A DNA stretch of 64,000 nucleotides from Ctena decussata (GCA_963989385.1 OZ022510.1:35779448-35843447), one strand, 5' to 3'. Counted from the first letter of the stretch, positions 1-10,071 are shown. The notes: a model not told the origin generated them from the sequence alone. A program made the numbers and translations.

Positions 1-366
1 CAATTTACCCAAGACATCCGAACAGTAAATGGAAAGAAAATTGCCTGTAATCATCTATTTTTTTCAGAGGAAAGCGAATGAGGGGTTCGGATCTTCGGGG
101 TAATTTTGATTGACATGGTGTAGTTATATCAATTAACAACTTGAGAGGTGAGAAACATACACCACAAATAAACACACAAACAGGTGTTAAAAGGGTTCAC
201 CGACCGAGAGGATAACGGGAGCAATGACCAGTTTAAATCATAACGAAAAGGAGCATTATCAGAATTCAAACCTTATTGTAACCATGTAGATCCGAGTCTC
301 CCCTGCCCATATGGCTGGTGTTCTAACGTTAGAATTAACCGAGTGGGCGCATACATGTAGCTTGAA
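1..366. other. Unannotated intergenic DNA
   Basis: No open frame of useful length, RNA motif or repeat that I recognise. The sequence is mixed-composition, unique-looking DNA with many stop codons in all frames. Confidence 0.5.
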
Positions 367-452
367 GCAACATTGAGTCAACGTTGATTCAGCGTCAAAA
401 CCGTTGAATCAACGTTAATTTAATGTTGTTTGAACCTCGTGGGCCTGCTGGG
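367..452. repeat. R4 palindromic repeat, truncated copy
   Basis: This stretch is rich in the nested palindrome GTTGATTCAACG/CGTTGAATCAAC and ends in GGGCCTGCTGGGA, the reverse complement of the CCAGCAGG(C) end seen in fuller R4 copies at 37051, 39510, 52290 and 62504. The left end is degraded. R4 elements look like short, almost entirely palindromic non-autonomous DNA transposons. I see no transposase and cannot assign a superfamily. Confidence 0.6.
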
Positions 453-528
453 ATACGTATATGTTTTAGTATGACCACTTATCCCGAAACTTCGCAGGGC
501 GTCGAGACGACTTTTGCTGTAGCTAATA

Positions 529-738
529 AGGTAGAGTCGGGTAAATAGAGTAGGTAAAAATTCGGACGGTGAAATTGTTTCCTTTATATGTCAGTTGTAT
601 TGAATTTAAACAAAAATGATTTGGCAGACAGTGAAATCCTGATATGAAGGCTCATTTTGAGCAGCCTCATCTGGATTTTCACTGTTTGCAATGGTATGTC
701 CGAATTTACCCACTGTCCGAAGGTACCCGACTCGACCC
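529..738. mobile_element. R2 MITE (TA-flanked)
   Basis: A 210-bp element with inverted ends: GTAGAGTCGGG at the left, CCCGACTCGACCC at the right, followed inward by the TTCGGAC / GTCCGAA motif. TA dinucleotides flank both ends (527-528 and 739-740), as in three other copies (18393, 40811, 57539). TA target sites are typical of Tc1/mariner/IS630 elements, so this is probably a non-autonomous member of that group. The centre holds the GGCTCAT..ATGAGCC hairpin core found in all R2 copies. A 63-codon open frame inside it is incidental. Confidence 0.75.
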
Positions 739-970
739 TAATAGGCATAACAGTAGAACTTTAAGAATGCAGTATTTGAGTTTTCTGATTGTCACGTCAA
801 AAATAAGAAACTCTGGCAGGTACAAAGCAACCTGAGAAGGAAATACCGTATTTTTTCGATATTAAGACGGGTTTTTCCTTCATAATACGTCCCAAAGACC
901 TAAATCCGTCTTACAAGATCTAGATCCGTCTTATAAGATTTTTGGGATTGTATTGTGTTAGAAAGGACCA
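739..970. other. Unannotated spacer
   Basis: No gene seen. A short motif, ATCCGTCTTA, occurs twice about 23 bp apart near 905 and 928, and its reverse complement TAAGACGG is near 863, so this may be a degraded palindromic repeat. Confidence 0.35.
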
Positions 971-1006
971 ACCCCCCCCCCCCCCCTCCCCCCCCCCCCC
1001 CCCCCC
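971..1006 (+). repeat. Poly-C tract
   Basis: A nearly pure run of about 35 C residues with one T interruption. It abuts a headless SINE body starting at about 1011. Such runs are prone to assembly error and could form C-rich secondary structure on one strand. Confidence 0.9.
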
Positions 1007-1010
1007 ATTT

Positions 1011-1126
1011 CAAAAAAGAATTCTACCGTAAACGGGGTTCCATTGCACACAGCCTTTCATTATCACCGTTCCATCGTCCTGATGTGACTGAAATACTGTT
1101 GAAAAGGACGTAAAATCACAAGTCAT
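1011..1126 (+). mobile_element. SINE family S1, headless 3' body
   Basis: The sequence AACGGGGTTCCATTGCA... through GAAAAGGACGTAAAATCACA matches the body and tail of the complete S1 copies at 49411 and 51355, but the tRNA-like head with the B box is missing. It is therefore a 5'-truncated retroposed copy or a remnant, with the poly-C tract where the head would be. Confidence 0.7.
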
Positions 1127-1333
1127 ACATCATCCATTCAAAACAGAATTTCATAAGACTGATTTAGATATTTGGGATCATTCGAGAGATGGGGAAAAAC
1201 ACTGTTTTTTAGCCAAGTAAATACGGTATTTTCCTGTTTTGGTTCAGAGGCTGGATTTACCAGCCTGGAATGGATGTCAACGATGCGTGGAAATACCATG
1301 GAAGTTGGCTATTATATACAGCCTATCTCACAT
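1127..1333. other. Unannotated spacer
   Basis: AT-rich spacer between a SINE remnant and a palindromic MITE. No coding potential recognised. Confidence 0.4.
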
Positions 1334-1550
1334 CCCTAGCAGAGCTCTAGTTAAGAGGGAGTATTTGATGATAATTAGGGATATTTTTGTTAATTCTGCA
1401 TGAAACTATATGTTGTGACCCCTCATCTGAACCGTCTCGATGAGACGGTTCAAATGAGGGTCACAACATACGGTTTGAGTGCGATATAAGACAAAATATC
1501 CCTCCTCATCATCAAATACTCCCTCTTATCAAGAGCTCTGCGGGCTAGGC
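1334..1550. mobile_element. R7 palindromic MITE
   Basis: A near-complete palindrome of about 217 bp. The left arm (CCTAGCAGAGCTCT, then AGAGGGAGTATTTGATGAT, then AGGGATATTT) is mirrored by the right arm (AAATATCCCT, ATCATCAAATACTCCCTCT, AGAGCTCTGCGGGCTAGG). The centre, near 1440, is the perfect hairpin GAACCGTCTC/GAGACGGTTC flanked by TTGTGACCC and GGGTCACAA. A shorter relative with the same core lies at 62701-62805. No transposase is visible, and a TSD could not be defined. Confidence 0.75.
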
Positions 1551-1790
1551 ACTAGAATTATTCATCGCCAGCAATCAAACGAAGAGCAGACAACTGCTAT
1601 TCAGGCTGAAAAAAAAAACTCAGTGATAAAATTTATGACCTGACGATTTGCTGAAATCTTTGGTTAAAACAATATGCTATTTTTCAACTCATTTACACAC
1701 ATATCATTTACAAGAAATAAACAGGAAAACAGGATCTGATAACAAGCACTGACCACTTATACAATCATCTACAGGAGTTGATTGCTGAAA
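1551..1790. other. Unannotated spacer
   Basis: AT-rich sequence with a short A-run near 1610. Nothing recognised. Confidence 0.4.
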
Positions 1791-1800
1791 TCTTTCGTAG

Positions 1801-1971
1801 GAGTGAGTGAGTGAACTCGGGTTTAACGTCCGACCAACAACGAGGTCATATGGAGACGGGATCTAGGTTTAAAGTCTCATCCGAAAGACCGCAGAAGCGG
1901 GCGGGGGATCGATCTTGCGACCCCTGGGTTGGTAGTCCGGAGTGTTATCCACTACACTACAGCCGCTCCTC
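1801..1971 (-). mobile_element. tRNA-derived SINE with 10-bp TSD
   Basis: Read on the minus strand, the element begins AGGAGCGGCTGTAGTGTAGTGG, which contains an RNA polymerase III A-box-like motif (TAGTGTAGTGG). It continues to a B-box-like GATCGATCC and ends in a (CTCA)n-type tail after GGACGTTAAACCC. It is flanked by the perfect 10-bp direct repeat TCTTTCGTAG at 1791-1800 and 1972-1981, the hallmark of LINE-machinery retroposition. Length is 171 bp. This is a mobile element, not a working tRNA gene, because no cloverleaf closes. The SINE superfamily would need a repeat-library search. Confidence 0.85.
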
Positions 1972-1981
1972 TCTTTCGTAG

Positions 1982-2815
1982 GGAGCAACTTGCCATCAAT
2001 ATAAGTATTTTGTGACGGTAATGGGCTAATACCAAGCAAATTGACTATTATGCGGGCCGCGGGTCACTGGTTGCGGGCTGCGGGCTGCTGGTCCCAAATT
2101 ATTGAATGAAAAGCTGCATTTATATATTTCGTGCATTGTATGTTATCTTAATCATTTCTCTACTGTAAATCGCTTATATTAATGATAACTTTCTCTTTTA
2201 AAACTCCATGTTGGCTTCATGCAAAAAATAGCTGGTCATTGACTGGTGATATTAAATCACACATGTAGCCACTTGATGGAACTGGATAGATATTTTTCAG
2301 TTTTTGTGAAGCCTTGTCAAATTACAGTACATATGCGCATGAACAAGAAGGCAAAACCTAAGACCAGGCTGCTCAGAAATGCCCCAAGGTTTTTTGTCAC
2401 ATGGCCCATAATACAATATTAAGACAAAACCGTAAATGGGCTGTTTCTCAAGAGAAGTACCTTCAGATTTCTAAAACCTCTCCCGAAAGAATCCTTATGA
2501 TAAATGCTGTATAGATAGCCAATAACCTAAAAATTATTTAAACAAACAGCGAAGACTCTCTAATCAATCTGAGTCATCTCTGGCTCCACATATCAAAAGG
2601 ATCCCTTATCTCGTGATGCAGCCTATGTATTTTATTTAAAGATAATTTTAATTATAATTATTGTTATTATTTCAAAATTTTAGTTTATAGGCTTATATTC
2701 TCCCATGTGAAACAAAATAATTTTCAGTCCTTGTCCGAAGGAACATTTTCTTCTGCCTTAACTCAAATCTCTTATACAGCACCTAATGAGATGTATATAA
2801 TAAATTTACTTTATT
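1982..2815. other. Unannotated AT-rich stretch
   Basis: No gene or recognised repeat. One GC-rich island (about 2053-2095) repeats GCGGGC / CTGCGGGCTG. The rest is AT-rich, with stop codons in every frame. Confidence 0.4.
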
Positions 2816-2825
2816 ATTAGAGAGT

Positions 2826-3077
2826 TGTTTTTGTTGTGCTGTTGTTTTACGTCCACGGTAAACAGCTATGGTCATGTCGGGACGGTCAGTTAACCTAACC
2901 ACACTATTCTTGGGCAGGCTTGACCTCCTAAGCGGTTAACCAGTACTAAGTGCACATACTTTCGCCAGTAACTGACAACTGCCCTTCTTGAATCAGCGGA
3001 AGAGAAACGAAAGTATCGAACCCGGGACCTCTGGCTCTTGACTCAGACGCCCTACCGACTACGCCACGCGGCCCCGC
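2826..3077 (-). mobile_element. tRNA-derived SINE with 10-bp TSD (second family)
   Basis: On the minus strand the head reads GGCCGCGTGGCGTAGTCGG, with an A-box-like TGGCGTAGTCGG, then TCCCGGGTTCGATAC with a B-box-like GGTTCGATAC. The body runs through GGTCAAGCCTGCCCAAG and ends in AACAACAGCACAACAAAAAC. The perfect 10-bp direct repeat ATTAGAGAGT flanks it at 2816-2825 and 3078-3087. Length is 252 bp. Body and tail differ from the 1801 SINE, so this is a separate family. Confidence 0.87.
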
Positions 3078-3087
3078 ATTAGAGAGT

Positions 3088-3780
3088 GACTAATGACATA
3101 CCAATCCATCATACCATACCATATTTTACAGTATGCCTATTATACGAGGCTGCGCCTCGAAAAATGTTTCTGTCATCAACAAACGTTTAAAAGGGAAGGT
3201 GGCACTACACTAAAAAAATCCCATAGCTCACAGTGCAAAATGGGTCAAAGTCACTGCACTGCCAATTTTCTCCTGGTCTAAACTTTCCAAATTGAGGCAT
3301 GGAATTGAATAGACAACACCTCTACCTACCAGTAATAGCTAAAAAAGTTGGGGGTTATGCGGCATATTTTTGACATATTCTATTTTTAGTGCTGACAGGG
3401 TGTAGTTCGCAGTGAATAAATCTCGAAACTTTCACTGGCACCCTGTGTATTTTTCAACCCCAACAAAAATGTAGCAAAACAGCTTTGTAAATAAGCTCCA
3501 TTTTTTATAATAATAAATAAGCATAACATTCAGAAAAATATTCAACATTCATAGTAAAACCAATCAGGGGCCGGCAAATATTCATTATACGCCTGAAAGC
3601 TCTCCCCCAAAGAGGCGGGGCTTGCATAATGAGCATTATTTTTACTGTAGTGCAACCGGAAACAACTCTCTGTCAGAGTATCATGTCATTTCAACTTAGA
3701 GCACTCTCCGATGATCTCTATCCATGCATCTACCGCAAAATTCTATGCTTTGGGACAGATAGGTCTGAGCAAACTTCGAA
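3088..3780. other. Unannotated stretch
   Basis: No gene recognised. Frames of 62 and 68 codons lack any recognisable domain. A short GC-rich patch near 3603-3626 (CCCCCAAAGAGGCGGGGC) resembles a GC box, but no transcript is evident nearby. Confidence 0.35.
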
Positions 3781-3823
3781 GACCCAGATGAGACTGCTCC
3801 TAAGGAGCAGTCTCATCTGGGTC
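3781..3823. repeat. Perfect 21-bp-arm hairpin
   Basis: GACCCAGATGAGACTGCTCC is followed by its inverse complement with almost no loop. The arms contain GATGAGACTGCTC, a motif seen also in R2 and R3 cores (for example 40885-40905), so this is probably an isolated core of a decayed palindromic MITE. Confidence 0.75.
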
Positions 3824-4658
3824 TACAATGTTTGATATTCCCTCTGCATTCTTTTTTTCAAAAAACCAAATTGTTTCAATTTTAAAACGAATTTTGAGTG
3901 TCCAAATATTAGAATCTTTACGGTAAACACTGTTGTCACTAACAGAATGCGTCAATGTCCGGCCACACTGCACTGGCGAAGTCACCGGAGAGTAACCCGG
4001 CTTAACCGATATAGTTGGGTACATATTTACGTTAGAAGATCTCATGAATGAATCTGCTCCCATCGAGTTCATAATAAAACAACCTTCGGCATATGTCATT
4101 AAACTCTGTATTACATGGTGCATTGCACTGGGTGCATTCGGAGTTCATGTTATTATTAACATTCAGCATGAGAAAAAATGACCATAATGGTAATCGTATT
4201 TGAGACGCGAGACGCATACAAGATTTAAGCTACAGTGACAACCTTCAAATCAAGAGGCAAAGTAAAAAGTATGCAAAGACCAGGAACTGAAACAATCCAA
4301 ATCCAAATCCAGCCCTCAAACCATAGTTGGAAACAACTAAGATTACAAATAATCAAGATACAGAGAACATATGGCCAACCGAGTGAGCAGCTTGTTCCCA
4401 AAAGGTGGCCACTCAGCAACCCAAACCGAACCAAAAATAATAATAACATACATAAGGTAAAACATCACAGAAACTCTGACACCAAAAACAGGCAACAAAG
4501 AACCACAACAGAACTACCGCCTTGGAACGGTCAGTAATGAATTACTGGGGGGCTTAAATCGATTTTACAGGCCCAACCTCACCCTCAGTTTCTGAAGTGG
4601 TACAAAACATTTAGTTGGTTGTTCGGTTCGCATGATAACCCTCTAACTCGTCAATGAA
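3824..4658. other. Unannotated stretch
   Basis: Open frames on both strands (61-107 codons) overlap one another and show no domain or hydrophobic signature that I recognise. No splice-supported gene model could be built. Confidence 0.35.
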
Positions 4659-4702
4659 TCATCAAAGTATTCATTTCAACCGTCAAAGTATTCATTTCAA
4701 CC
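4659..4702 (+). repeat. Two-copy 22-bp direct repeat
   Basis: TCAAAGTATTCATTTCAACC occurs twice head-to-tail, at about 4659 and 4681. Confidence 0.8.
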
Positions 4703-5329
4703 GTGGTTGGAGATCTTTTGTTTCAACCCTTTTCAAATTTATAAAGCCCAAAATTTTAATTTTATGGTCGCGGGTTTCAGAATCTTCATGAGATTCTAGA
4801 TATTGTGACAGTGCCTGCGATTTTGAGCCTTGTGGAGGTGCGACGTTGACGTCACGAAACGTGAAATGAAAGTGACGTCATTTTGCACGTAAAATTAATT
4901 GTATTTCCGCGCACTGATAATGAATTTCAAAGAAAAGAGTGATTCAAAATTTTTATCGGCGTGTTTAATTTTCTTCATCTACAATCTTTTAAGAATGTTC
5001 GCGTTAGAGATGTCACGAACCAGAATTATAAAGGTTTATCCAGCTAGTATGTAAACTGTATCCAATCAGTGAAACGAAAACAAAAAATCGTGTTGGTGTG
5101 AATTTCGTTTGCTGTTGCAGTAACCCTTAGCGCTATTTCTTTGTGCTTCTCAAAATCTATTCTGGAAGCACTAATAACTACGAAAATGTCAAAAACAAAA
5201 TTTCCGATTTTCGCTTCATAAGACTCAAAATGCAAGACACTGTCACATATGACTACATCGACATGGTTCATCAAATGTCATTTTTAAAGGGAGACAAATG
5301 TTAGCTTCACTGAGAAAAGACTCCCTTTT
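4703..5329. other. Unannotated stretch with paired CRE-like sites
   Basis: No gene recognised. Two CREB/ATF-type motifs lie within about 25 bp: TTGACGTCACG near 4848 and AGTGACGTCATTT near 4871. TGACGTCA also occurs in the R4 transposons of this window, so these sites may be transposon-derived rather than regulatory. Confidence 0.3.
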
Positions 5330-5805
5330 GTAATGAATGTAATAATGCACCTTCTAGGAGAGTTATTCTTTTTCTCTTAAGAGTAGCCTCTTAGGAGGGT
5401 ATCCATAAACGGCGTTTTTTGTTGTTGTTTTTTTCTTTTGTTTTTCTGACAACATTTATGCCTTTAATCATTGAACCATGTATTTTAAGGTAAATTATAT
5501 ATTTACGCCATTTTTAGAAAGGTAAACAATTTTTGTGCTTCCGGTTTGCTTCCCTGGGTAACAAAATGCTCACAATAAGGGGTCTACTCTTTATGGAAAG
5601 AATTTGCTCCTAGAGGGTGAAAAGGGTGGCAAAAGAGAAAGAGTTACCTCCCATTTGTCTTAAAGTTTATACGAATGTTAAGAGATCTATGCAGTTGTCC
5701 TCTTTACGTCATGGTGTCGTAATCATTTTTTTTTTTGAAATTTTCAAAGCATGTTAGACAAAGGCTGTCCTAAAGTGAATGGTAACACTTTCAGAACCAA
5801 CTCTA
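5330..5805. repeat. Degraded R8-type repeat fragments
   Basis: Fragments such as TTCTCTTAAGAGTAG, GGGGTCTACTCTTTA and GAATTTGCTCCTAGAGGG resemble parts of the clearer R8 copies at 5806, 7903 and 42808, but they are scattered and diverged. T-rich runs lie at 5415-5445 and 5726-5737. Confidence 0.4.
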
Positions 5806-5995
5806 CCATTTTATTTTTTGCTTCCCTTCTCTGTGGGGTCAACTGTTAAAGGAAAGTTTTCGCTTTTCTAAGATAGGAGCGAATTCTTTCCTTTGAAAGT
5901 AGACCCCATTTTAGTACGGCTACGTCGTCCAGGGAGGCAAACAGGAAGTCCAAACAGTTATTCCCCTTTGTCAAAATTGTGGAAAACAACGAAGA
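5806..5995. repeat. R8 dispersed repeat
   Basis: Contains, in order, TTGCTTCCCTTCTC, GTGGGGTCAACTGTTAAAGG, the small inverted repeat around GATAGGAGCGAATTC, AGACCCCATTTTAG, TCGTCCAGGGAGGCAAACAG, GAAGTC and TTCCCCTTTGT. The same ordered blocks recur at 6848 (right half), 7903 and 42808. GTCAACTCTTAA and TTAAGAG(A)GACC form internal inverted arms in the best copy. No TSD was defined; age and divergence suggest an old transposon. Confidence 0.65.
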
Positions 5996-6335
5996 TGTGC
6001 TCAACACCTTGAAATATTTGTTTGATGGCCGCAAAACGTAGCACAGAATTTTAGCCGTTTGGAACGATTCAGCCTCATGCACTAGCATCTGAAAAAAGTT
6101 TCACCTGAAGCAAAAAGATAAACATTTTTGTCATTTTCATTTCAACAACCTTTCTGAAATTGTGTCAACTCTTAAATTTGAAAAAGGTCTTCTATGAGCA
6201 GATTCTTTCCTTTAACATTTGATCTCTTTTGTCTGAGACTGTTCTTATAAGATAGCCAATACTAAACTCCAAAAGTGTTCTCCCTTTAAGAAGATGGCGA
6301 GAGATTCATGAAGGCATATCAAGGGACCATGAAGT

Positions 6336-6402
6336 GCCAATCGGAGCACCGCTCGGCCAATTCTGTGAATCACGGAATTGGCCGAGCGGTGTTCCGATTG
6401 CA
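6336..6402. repeat. Strong hairpin with nested direct repeat
   Basis: Arms of about 27 bp (CCAATCGGAGCACCGCTCGG at the left, CCGAGCGGTGTTCCGATTG at the right, one mismatch) surround a ~10-base loop. Just outside the left arm and after the right arm the direct repeat CAAGGGAC(C/T)ATG(A/T)AGTGC occurs, about 82 bp apart. It may be a small palindromic transposon. A diverged relative sits at 8085-8125 (TCGGAGCACCCGG / GTTCCGATTGGG). Confidence 0.65.
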
Positions 6403-6847
6403 AGGGACTATGTAGTGCTAGTTGGAGTGAAACCTGTTGCACTTTTCAAGTATCTCTCGTGCACGGAGCCAGTGTTTCCTAGTCTGTGGTTTTCAAACTT
6501 TGGATCTATTAAACGATTGTCTTTTTTTGTCTCCAAAGTTCAAATTGTGGTTTGGAATATTATTTACACTCGACAATCCTCATTCGAAAAATAGGGCGTA
6601 TGCGTCATCGGAGAGGGCAGTGACTGACAAAATTAGTGACCTTGTTAATAACAATAACATAATCAATGTACCGTAATTAAAGTTTTCATTTGAGCCGCGA
6701 CATGACCAAAAAAAAAACAACAATAGGGGTGAACCTACATGTTTTTTGTCCGCAGTTTTTAAAAAGTATTTTGACTTCCGGTTGCACTAAGCCCTCTAAA
6801 AAGGCGCTCTGCTTCATGATAAAGGAAATCTAACAAGCAAATTTTTC
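6403..6847. other. Unannotated stretch
   Basis: Overlapping open frames of 79 and 86 codons here do not resemble a known domain. Near 6685 GAGCCGCGACATGACC looks like a lone R1 terminal motif followed by an A-run. Confidence 0.35.
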
Positions 6848-6962
6848 ATTTTAGAGTAAACTCCCTTTTTTGGAAGGACAGCATCGTCCAGGGAAGCAGA
6901 CAGGAAGTCATGAAAGTTGTTCCGCTTTGTAAAAAAAATGGCGGGAAAGCATGGACATGCAT
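6848..6962. repeat. R8 dispersed repeat, partial
   Basis: Right half only: AGAGTAAACTCCC, then GGACAGCATCGTCCAGGGAAG, CAGACAGGAAGTCATGA, GTTGTTCCGCTTTGTA and AAATGGCGGGAAA. This corresponds to the right-hand blocks of the 5806 and 42808 copies. Confidence 0.6.
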
Positions 6963-7038
6963 TCATTACTGATATATTAGCGCAGATATCCAAAATTAAT
7001 TTACTCTTGGCTTACTAAATTCCCTTGAACGCATTATT

Positions 7039-7070
7039 CCCCCCCCCCACACACACACACACACACGCAC
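7039..7070 (+). repeat. C-run followed by (CA)n microsatellite
   Basis: About ten C residues run directly into about ten CA dinucleotides. Confidence 0.9.
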
Positions 7071-7119
7071 AACCACCCTGCTCAATTATTTAGAAAAGGA
7101 CAGATGTGATGTTACATCC

Positions 7120-7155
7120 TTTAAGGGGACTACAGATACTTTAAGGGGACTACAG
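7120..7155 (+). repeat. Two-copy 20-bp direct repeat
   Basis: TTTAAGGGGACTACAG occurs at 7120 and again at 7140. Confidence 0.8.
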
Positions 7156-7902
7156 GGGACAAAACATTCCTAAGGGAAACAGCCTACACCAGTGGTGACT
7201 AAATAAACGCTTTTAGGTAACAAAGTGTAACAGCTTGTGTTACCTTTCGCCATGTCTGTTACGAATACTGTATACACTGCATTCCAGGATTTTTTATTTT
7301 ATTTTTTGAATTATTTTAAATTTAAGAATATTAGCCGATCGTTAAGCAGCGGTGGGTAAAACGGCCCTTTCAGAAATATTTGCCGATCAGTTAGCAGGGG
7401 TGGGTGAAAACCGGTGACTCCCGGGTAAATCCACAAGATCTTCCGCAAGCAGAAAATGGTCTTCTCGCATCTGCGCCGAGCGAGGCTCGAGCCCATAGCG
7501 GTCAGAACGCATTCCGGGCGCAAACTGTAGCAAGAATATTTCTTAAACAGGCTTTACCACCAGAAATAATTTCTTGTTCAGTGCACATATTTTGACCACA
7601 GAACATTTAAATGTTTCCTTGTCACCTGAAAGAGCGGTCTCTATTTATAACGTCTGACTAATATAACCTTATATAAGAAATGGGAGTTTCAGACTTTAAC
7701 CTTGAAATATACCAAGCAAATCTCTTCATACAATTACGAAACAATTGTCATGATTCTAGAAACTTTCAGCAGATTATTCTTCTTCAATAGTATCATTAAA
7801 ATTTTGTGTATTACAGTTTTATAGAATTCTGTACATTTTTATTTCCCGATATGTATTGATAAAACGCATTCGACGTCGATAGCAGCAGCTCTACCACTGT
7901 CA
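7156..7902. other. Unannotated stretch with a ~50-bp imperfect direct repeat
   Basis: Near 7327 and 7376 the block GCCGATC(G/A)TTAGCAG(C/G)GGTGGGTAAAACGG recurs imperfectly. Frames of 63 and 70 codons cross this duplication on opposite strands and are not credible genes. Confidence 0.4.
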
Positions 7903-8060
7903 TTTTTGCCTCCCTTCTCAGTAGGGGTCGACTCTTAACGGACGAATTTGCCCCTTTATGAGACTTTTTTTTTCTTTTGGAATATCCCATTTTCGAATGT
8001 CTTTGCTGTCCATAGACGCAAACAAGAAGTCATAAAATCATTTCCCTTTGCAAAAATGTT
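7903..8060. repeat. R8 dispersed repeat
   Basis: Shares the ordered R8 blocks: TTGCCTCCCTTCTCAGTAGG, GGTCGACTCTTAA, GAATTTGCCCC, ATCCCATTTTCGAA, GTCCATAGACGCAAACAAGA and TTTCCCTTTGCAAAAATG. Diverged from the 5806 and 42808 copies. Confidence 0.6.
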
Positions 8061-8461
8061 GGTAACAGATAGAGATTTAGAAGTCGGAGCACCCGGACTT
8101 GGCTGAGGAGTTCCGATTGGGAGGTTTTACCCATACGTCTTAATTCTATTGCAGAGATCGACATACATTTAGTTTTGTTTTATACACAGATCTGCAAAAA
8201 AAATTAGCATTTAATGATGCTGGGACATCCAAGTCTGCAGTCTGTAGATCGACAATGCAGCGATTGACCCACCTCCGGATTCGTAATAGGAAGTCAGTTA
8301 TGAGTGCAGATAGCTCAATAGGTGAAATCCTTTTTGAAAAGTTCACGCTTGACAGTCTGTCCGGCCGGTAATAACCGATTTACCGACTTGTCACATCGCC
8401 AAATCCGTATGTCCTTGGAGTCTGTGAGCTGTGCAAATTTCTCCGAAGGCCAATGGCTTTG
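8061..8461. other. Unannotated stretch
   Basis: No gene seen. It holds a diverged relative of the 6336 hairpin near 8085-8125. Opposite-strand frames toward the 8462 palindrome are mirror images created by that palindrome. Confidence 0.35.
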
Positions 8462-8524
8462 GACTGTGCCACGCCAAAATGTGCCATATGCCGCGGCATA
8501 TGGCACATTTTGAGAGGCACAGTC
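8462..8524. repeat. Palindrome centred on CCGCGG
   Basis: GACTGTGCC...AAAATGTGCCATATGCCG is mirrored by CGGCATATGGCACATTTT...GGCACAGTC, arms of about 30 bp with few mismatches and no loop. It makes near-identical short frames on both strands. Probably the core of a palindromic transposon whose ends I cannot place. Confidence 0.7.
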
Positions 8525-9005
8525 AGCGCATCAGTCTTGGATCATCATGCACCGATTGCACGAGCTCTGTGCCATTTGTAAGGAAGCTGGTCTCGTTACA
8601 CTGGCTTTAGTCTTCGCAGCTCTTTTACTGATCTTAAAGCCATTTTTCTGGCGGTTGTGTAACACGATTTACTCACAAGTTCAAGTGTTTCATAACTAGT
8701 GTACTGATCAATACTAGCAAAGCCTGCACATGGTAAAACGATACAGGCTGGTCTATGCGATCATGAAAGGCCCAGACCAGCATGTGCATACGTGGATAAT
8801 GTTTGTTGCCCTACTGTCCAGAGGGCTTGAACATAATTGATGCAAAAAACTGGAGTAATGCGGCAGAACAAAATGCTCACGCTGTTCTGGGTCGTAGCCG
8901 AACGCATTTGGCGACATCTATATTTTCTCATATCCAGAGGTATCTTATACAACTGACATAGATTTTACATATTATAATTATATCTTAAGATACAACAATA
9001 ATCAG
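8525..9005. other. Unannotated stretch
   Basis: No gene or clear repeat. Short inverted pieces such as GCTGGTCTATGCG and CCCAGACCAGC near 8748-8782 hint at a decayed palindromic element. Confidence 0.3.
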
Positions 9006-9145
9006 GTACCATTTGCTTTCATACACTTACCTGCACTTACAGGCAGTTATCATAAACTGGGTAAATTAAACCCCTGATTTTTTAACCCGTTTCTGAAGAA
9101 AGGTTATATAGAAAAGATAGAAAAATTATATATTAGGAAACAAGT
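9006..9145 (+). repeat. Direct repeat, left copy
   Basis: The run from GGTACCATTTGCTTTCATAC through AAACTGGGTAAATTAAACCC and TTTAACCCGTTTCTGAA recurs in the same orientation at about 9927-10045, on the other side of the 9154-9920 MITE. The offset is about 921 bp. Confidence 0.8.
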
Positions 9146-9153
9146 GAAATATA

Positions 9154-9920
9154 CTCCTCGCCAAAAGTTTAGCATATTTCAGCTCTATGGTACCTTTGTT
9201 ACAAATTCTACAGAAAATTAGCAAACTATAAAACAACGATATAATTTATGGATTTGGAAAGATAGAATACCTAAGCATATGCCTCATGACATTTTTGTCA
9301 AAAATTATCAGATAGAAGTATTTTGGCGGGGTGACATTTTTGTGTAAAATAATAGTTTTTCATCTTTTATTTTCTGCATATAAAATGTCGTGCCAGAAAA
9401 AAAATGTCGCACGTCAGACAGGAGACCACGGAATAAGTAAGTTACACATAAAATTTGAAGTGCCAGTATCAAAGACCGACAGTTTTCAGTAAGACAAAAA
9501 TGATAAGAATTCATAGGAAAAATGCATTGTTAATGATTAAGAATACAAGTATTGACAAGAGTTTCTTTTATGTCTGATATAGAAATTACTGAGACACAAT
9601 CAATGTAGCAAGTTACGATTTAACATGTCGTCTAAGACTATGGTAATTTGGTGTTTGAAAAAATAAAACTGATGATGTTTTGGACACTCTTTTAAAAAGT
9701 GTCAAAAATTGTACTTTAATTACAGTAGTCTTAACTTTTGTCGTTTTGTATCCAAATAACTGCAGGGTTTCAAAAATCCAGTGTGTAGGTGTTTTCATTG
9801 TACATTACTGCATCGGATAGGATCCATAACCACACATTTTTTTACTTATAAGAAGTCCCTCTTATTAGATATTTCTGCTGCTAACTTCACAAATAATTAT
9901 GCTAAACTTTTGGCGAGGAG
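9154..9920. mobile_element. Tc1/mariner-type non-autonomous element, 767 bp
   Basis: Perfect ~22-bp terminal inverted repeat: CTCCTCGCCAAAAGTTTAGC at the left and its complement GCTAAACTTTTGGCGAGGAG at the right. TA flanks both ends (9152-9153, 9921-9922). TA targets and a CCAAAAGTTT-type end fit the IS630/Tc1/mariner group. The interior is AT-rich, with only short frames (61 and 68 codons on the minus strand) and no recognisable DDE transposase, so it is presumably mobilised in trans. Confidence 0.8.
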
Positions 9921-9926
9921 TATATA

Positions 9927-10045
9927 AGGTACCATTTACTTTCATACACTTGTGCACTTACATGCATTACTATAAACTGGGTAATTGAAACCCCTAATTT
10001 TTCAACCCGTTTCTGAAAAATATTTATATCAAACAAATAGAAAAC
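9927..10045 (+). repeat. Direct repeat, right copy
   Basis: Second copy of the 9006-9145 sequence (GGTACCATTTACTTTCATAC ... AACCCGTTTCTGAAAA). The pair bracket the mariner-type MITE, which implies a local tandem duplication of about 0.9 kb. Confidence 0.8.
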
Positions 10046-10071
10046 AAATAATGAAAATGTATAGATCATAT

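Noticed and set aside
7470..7505. GGCTCGAGCC as another B-box
   Set aside because: Short GC-rich match without an A box at the right distance on either strand.
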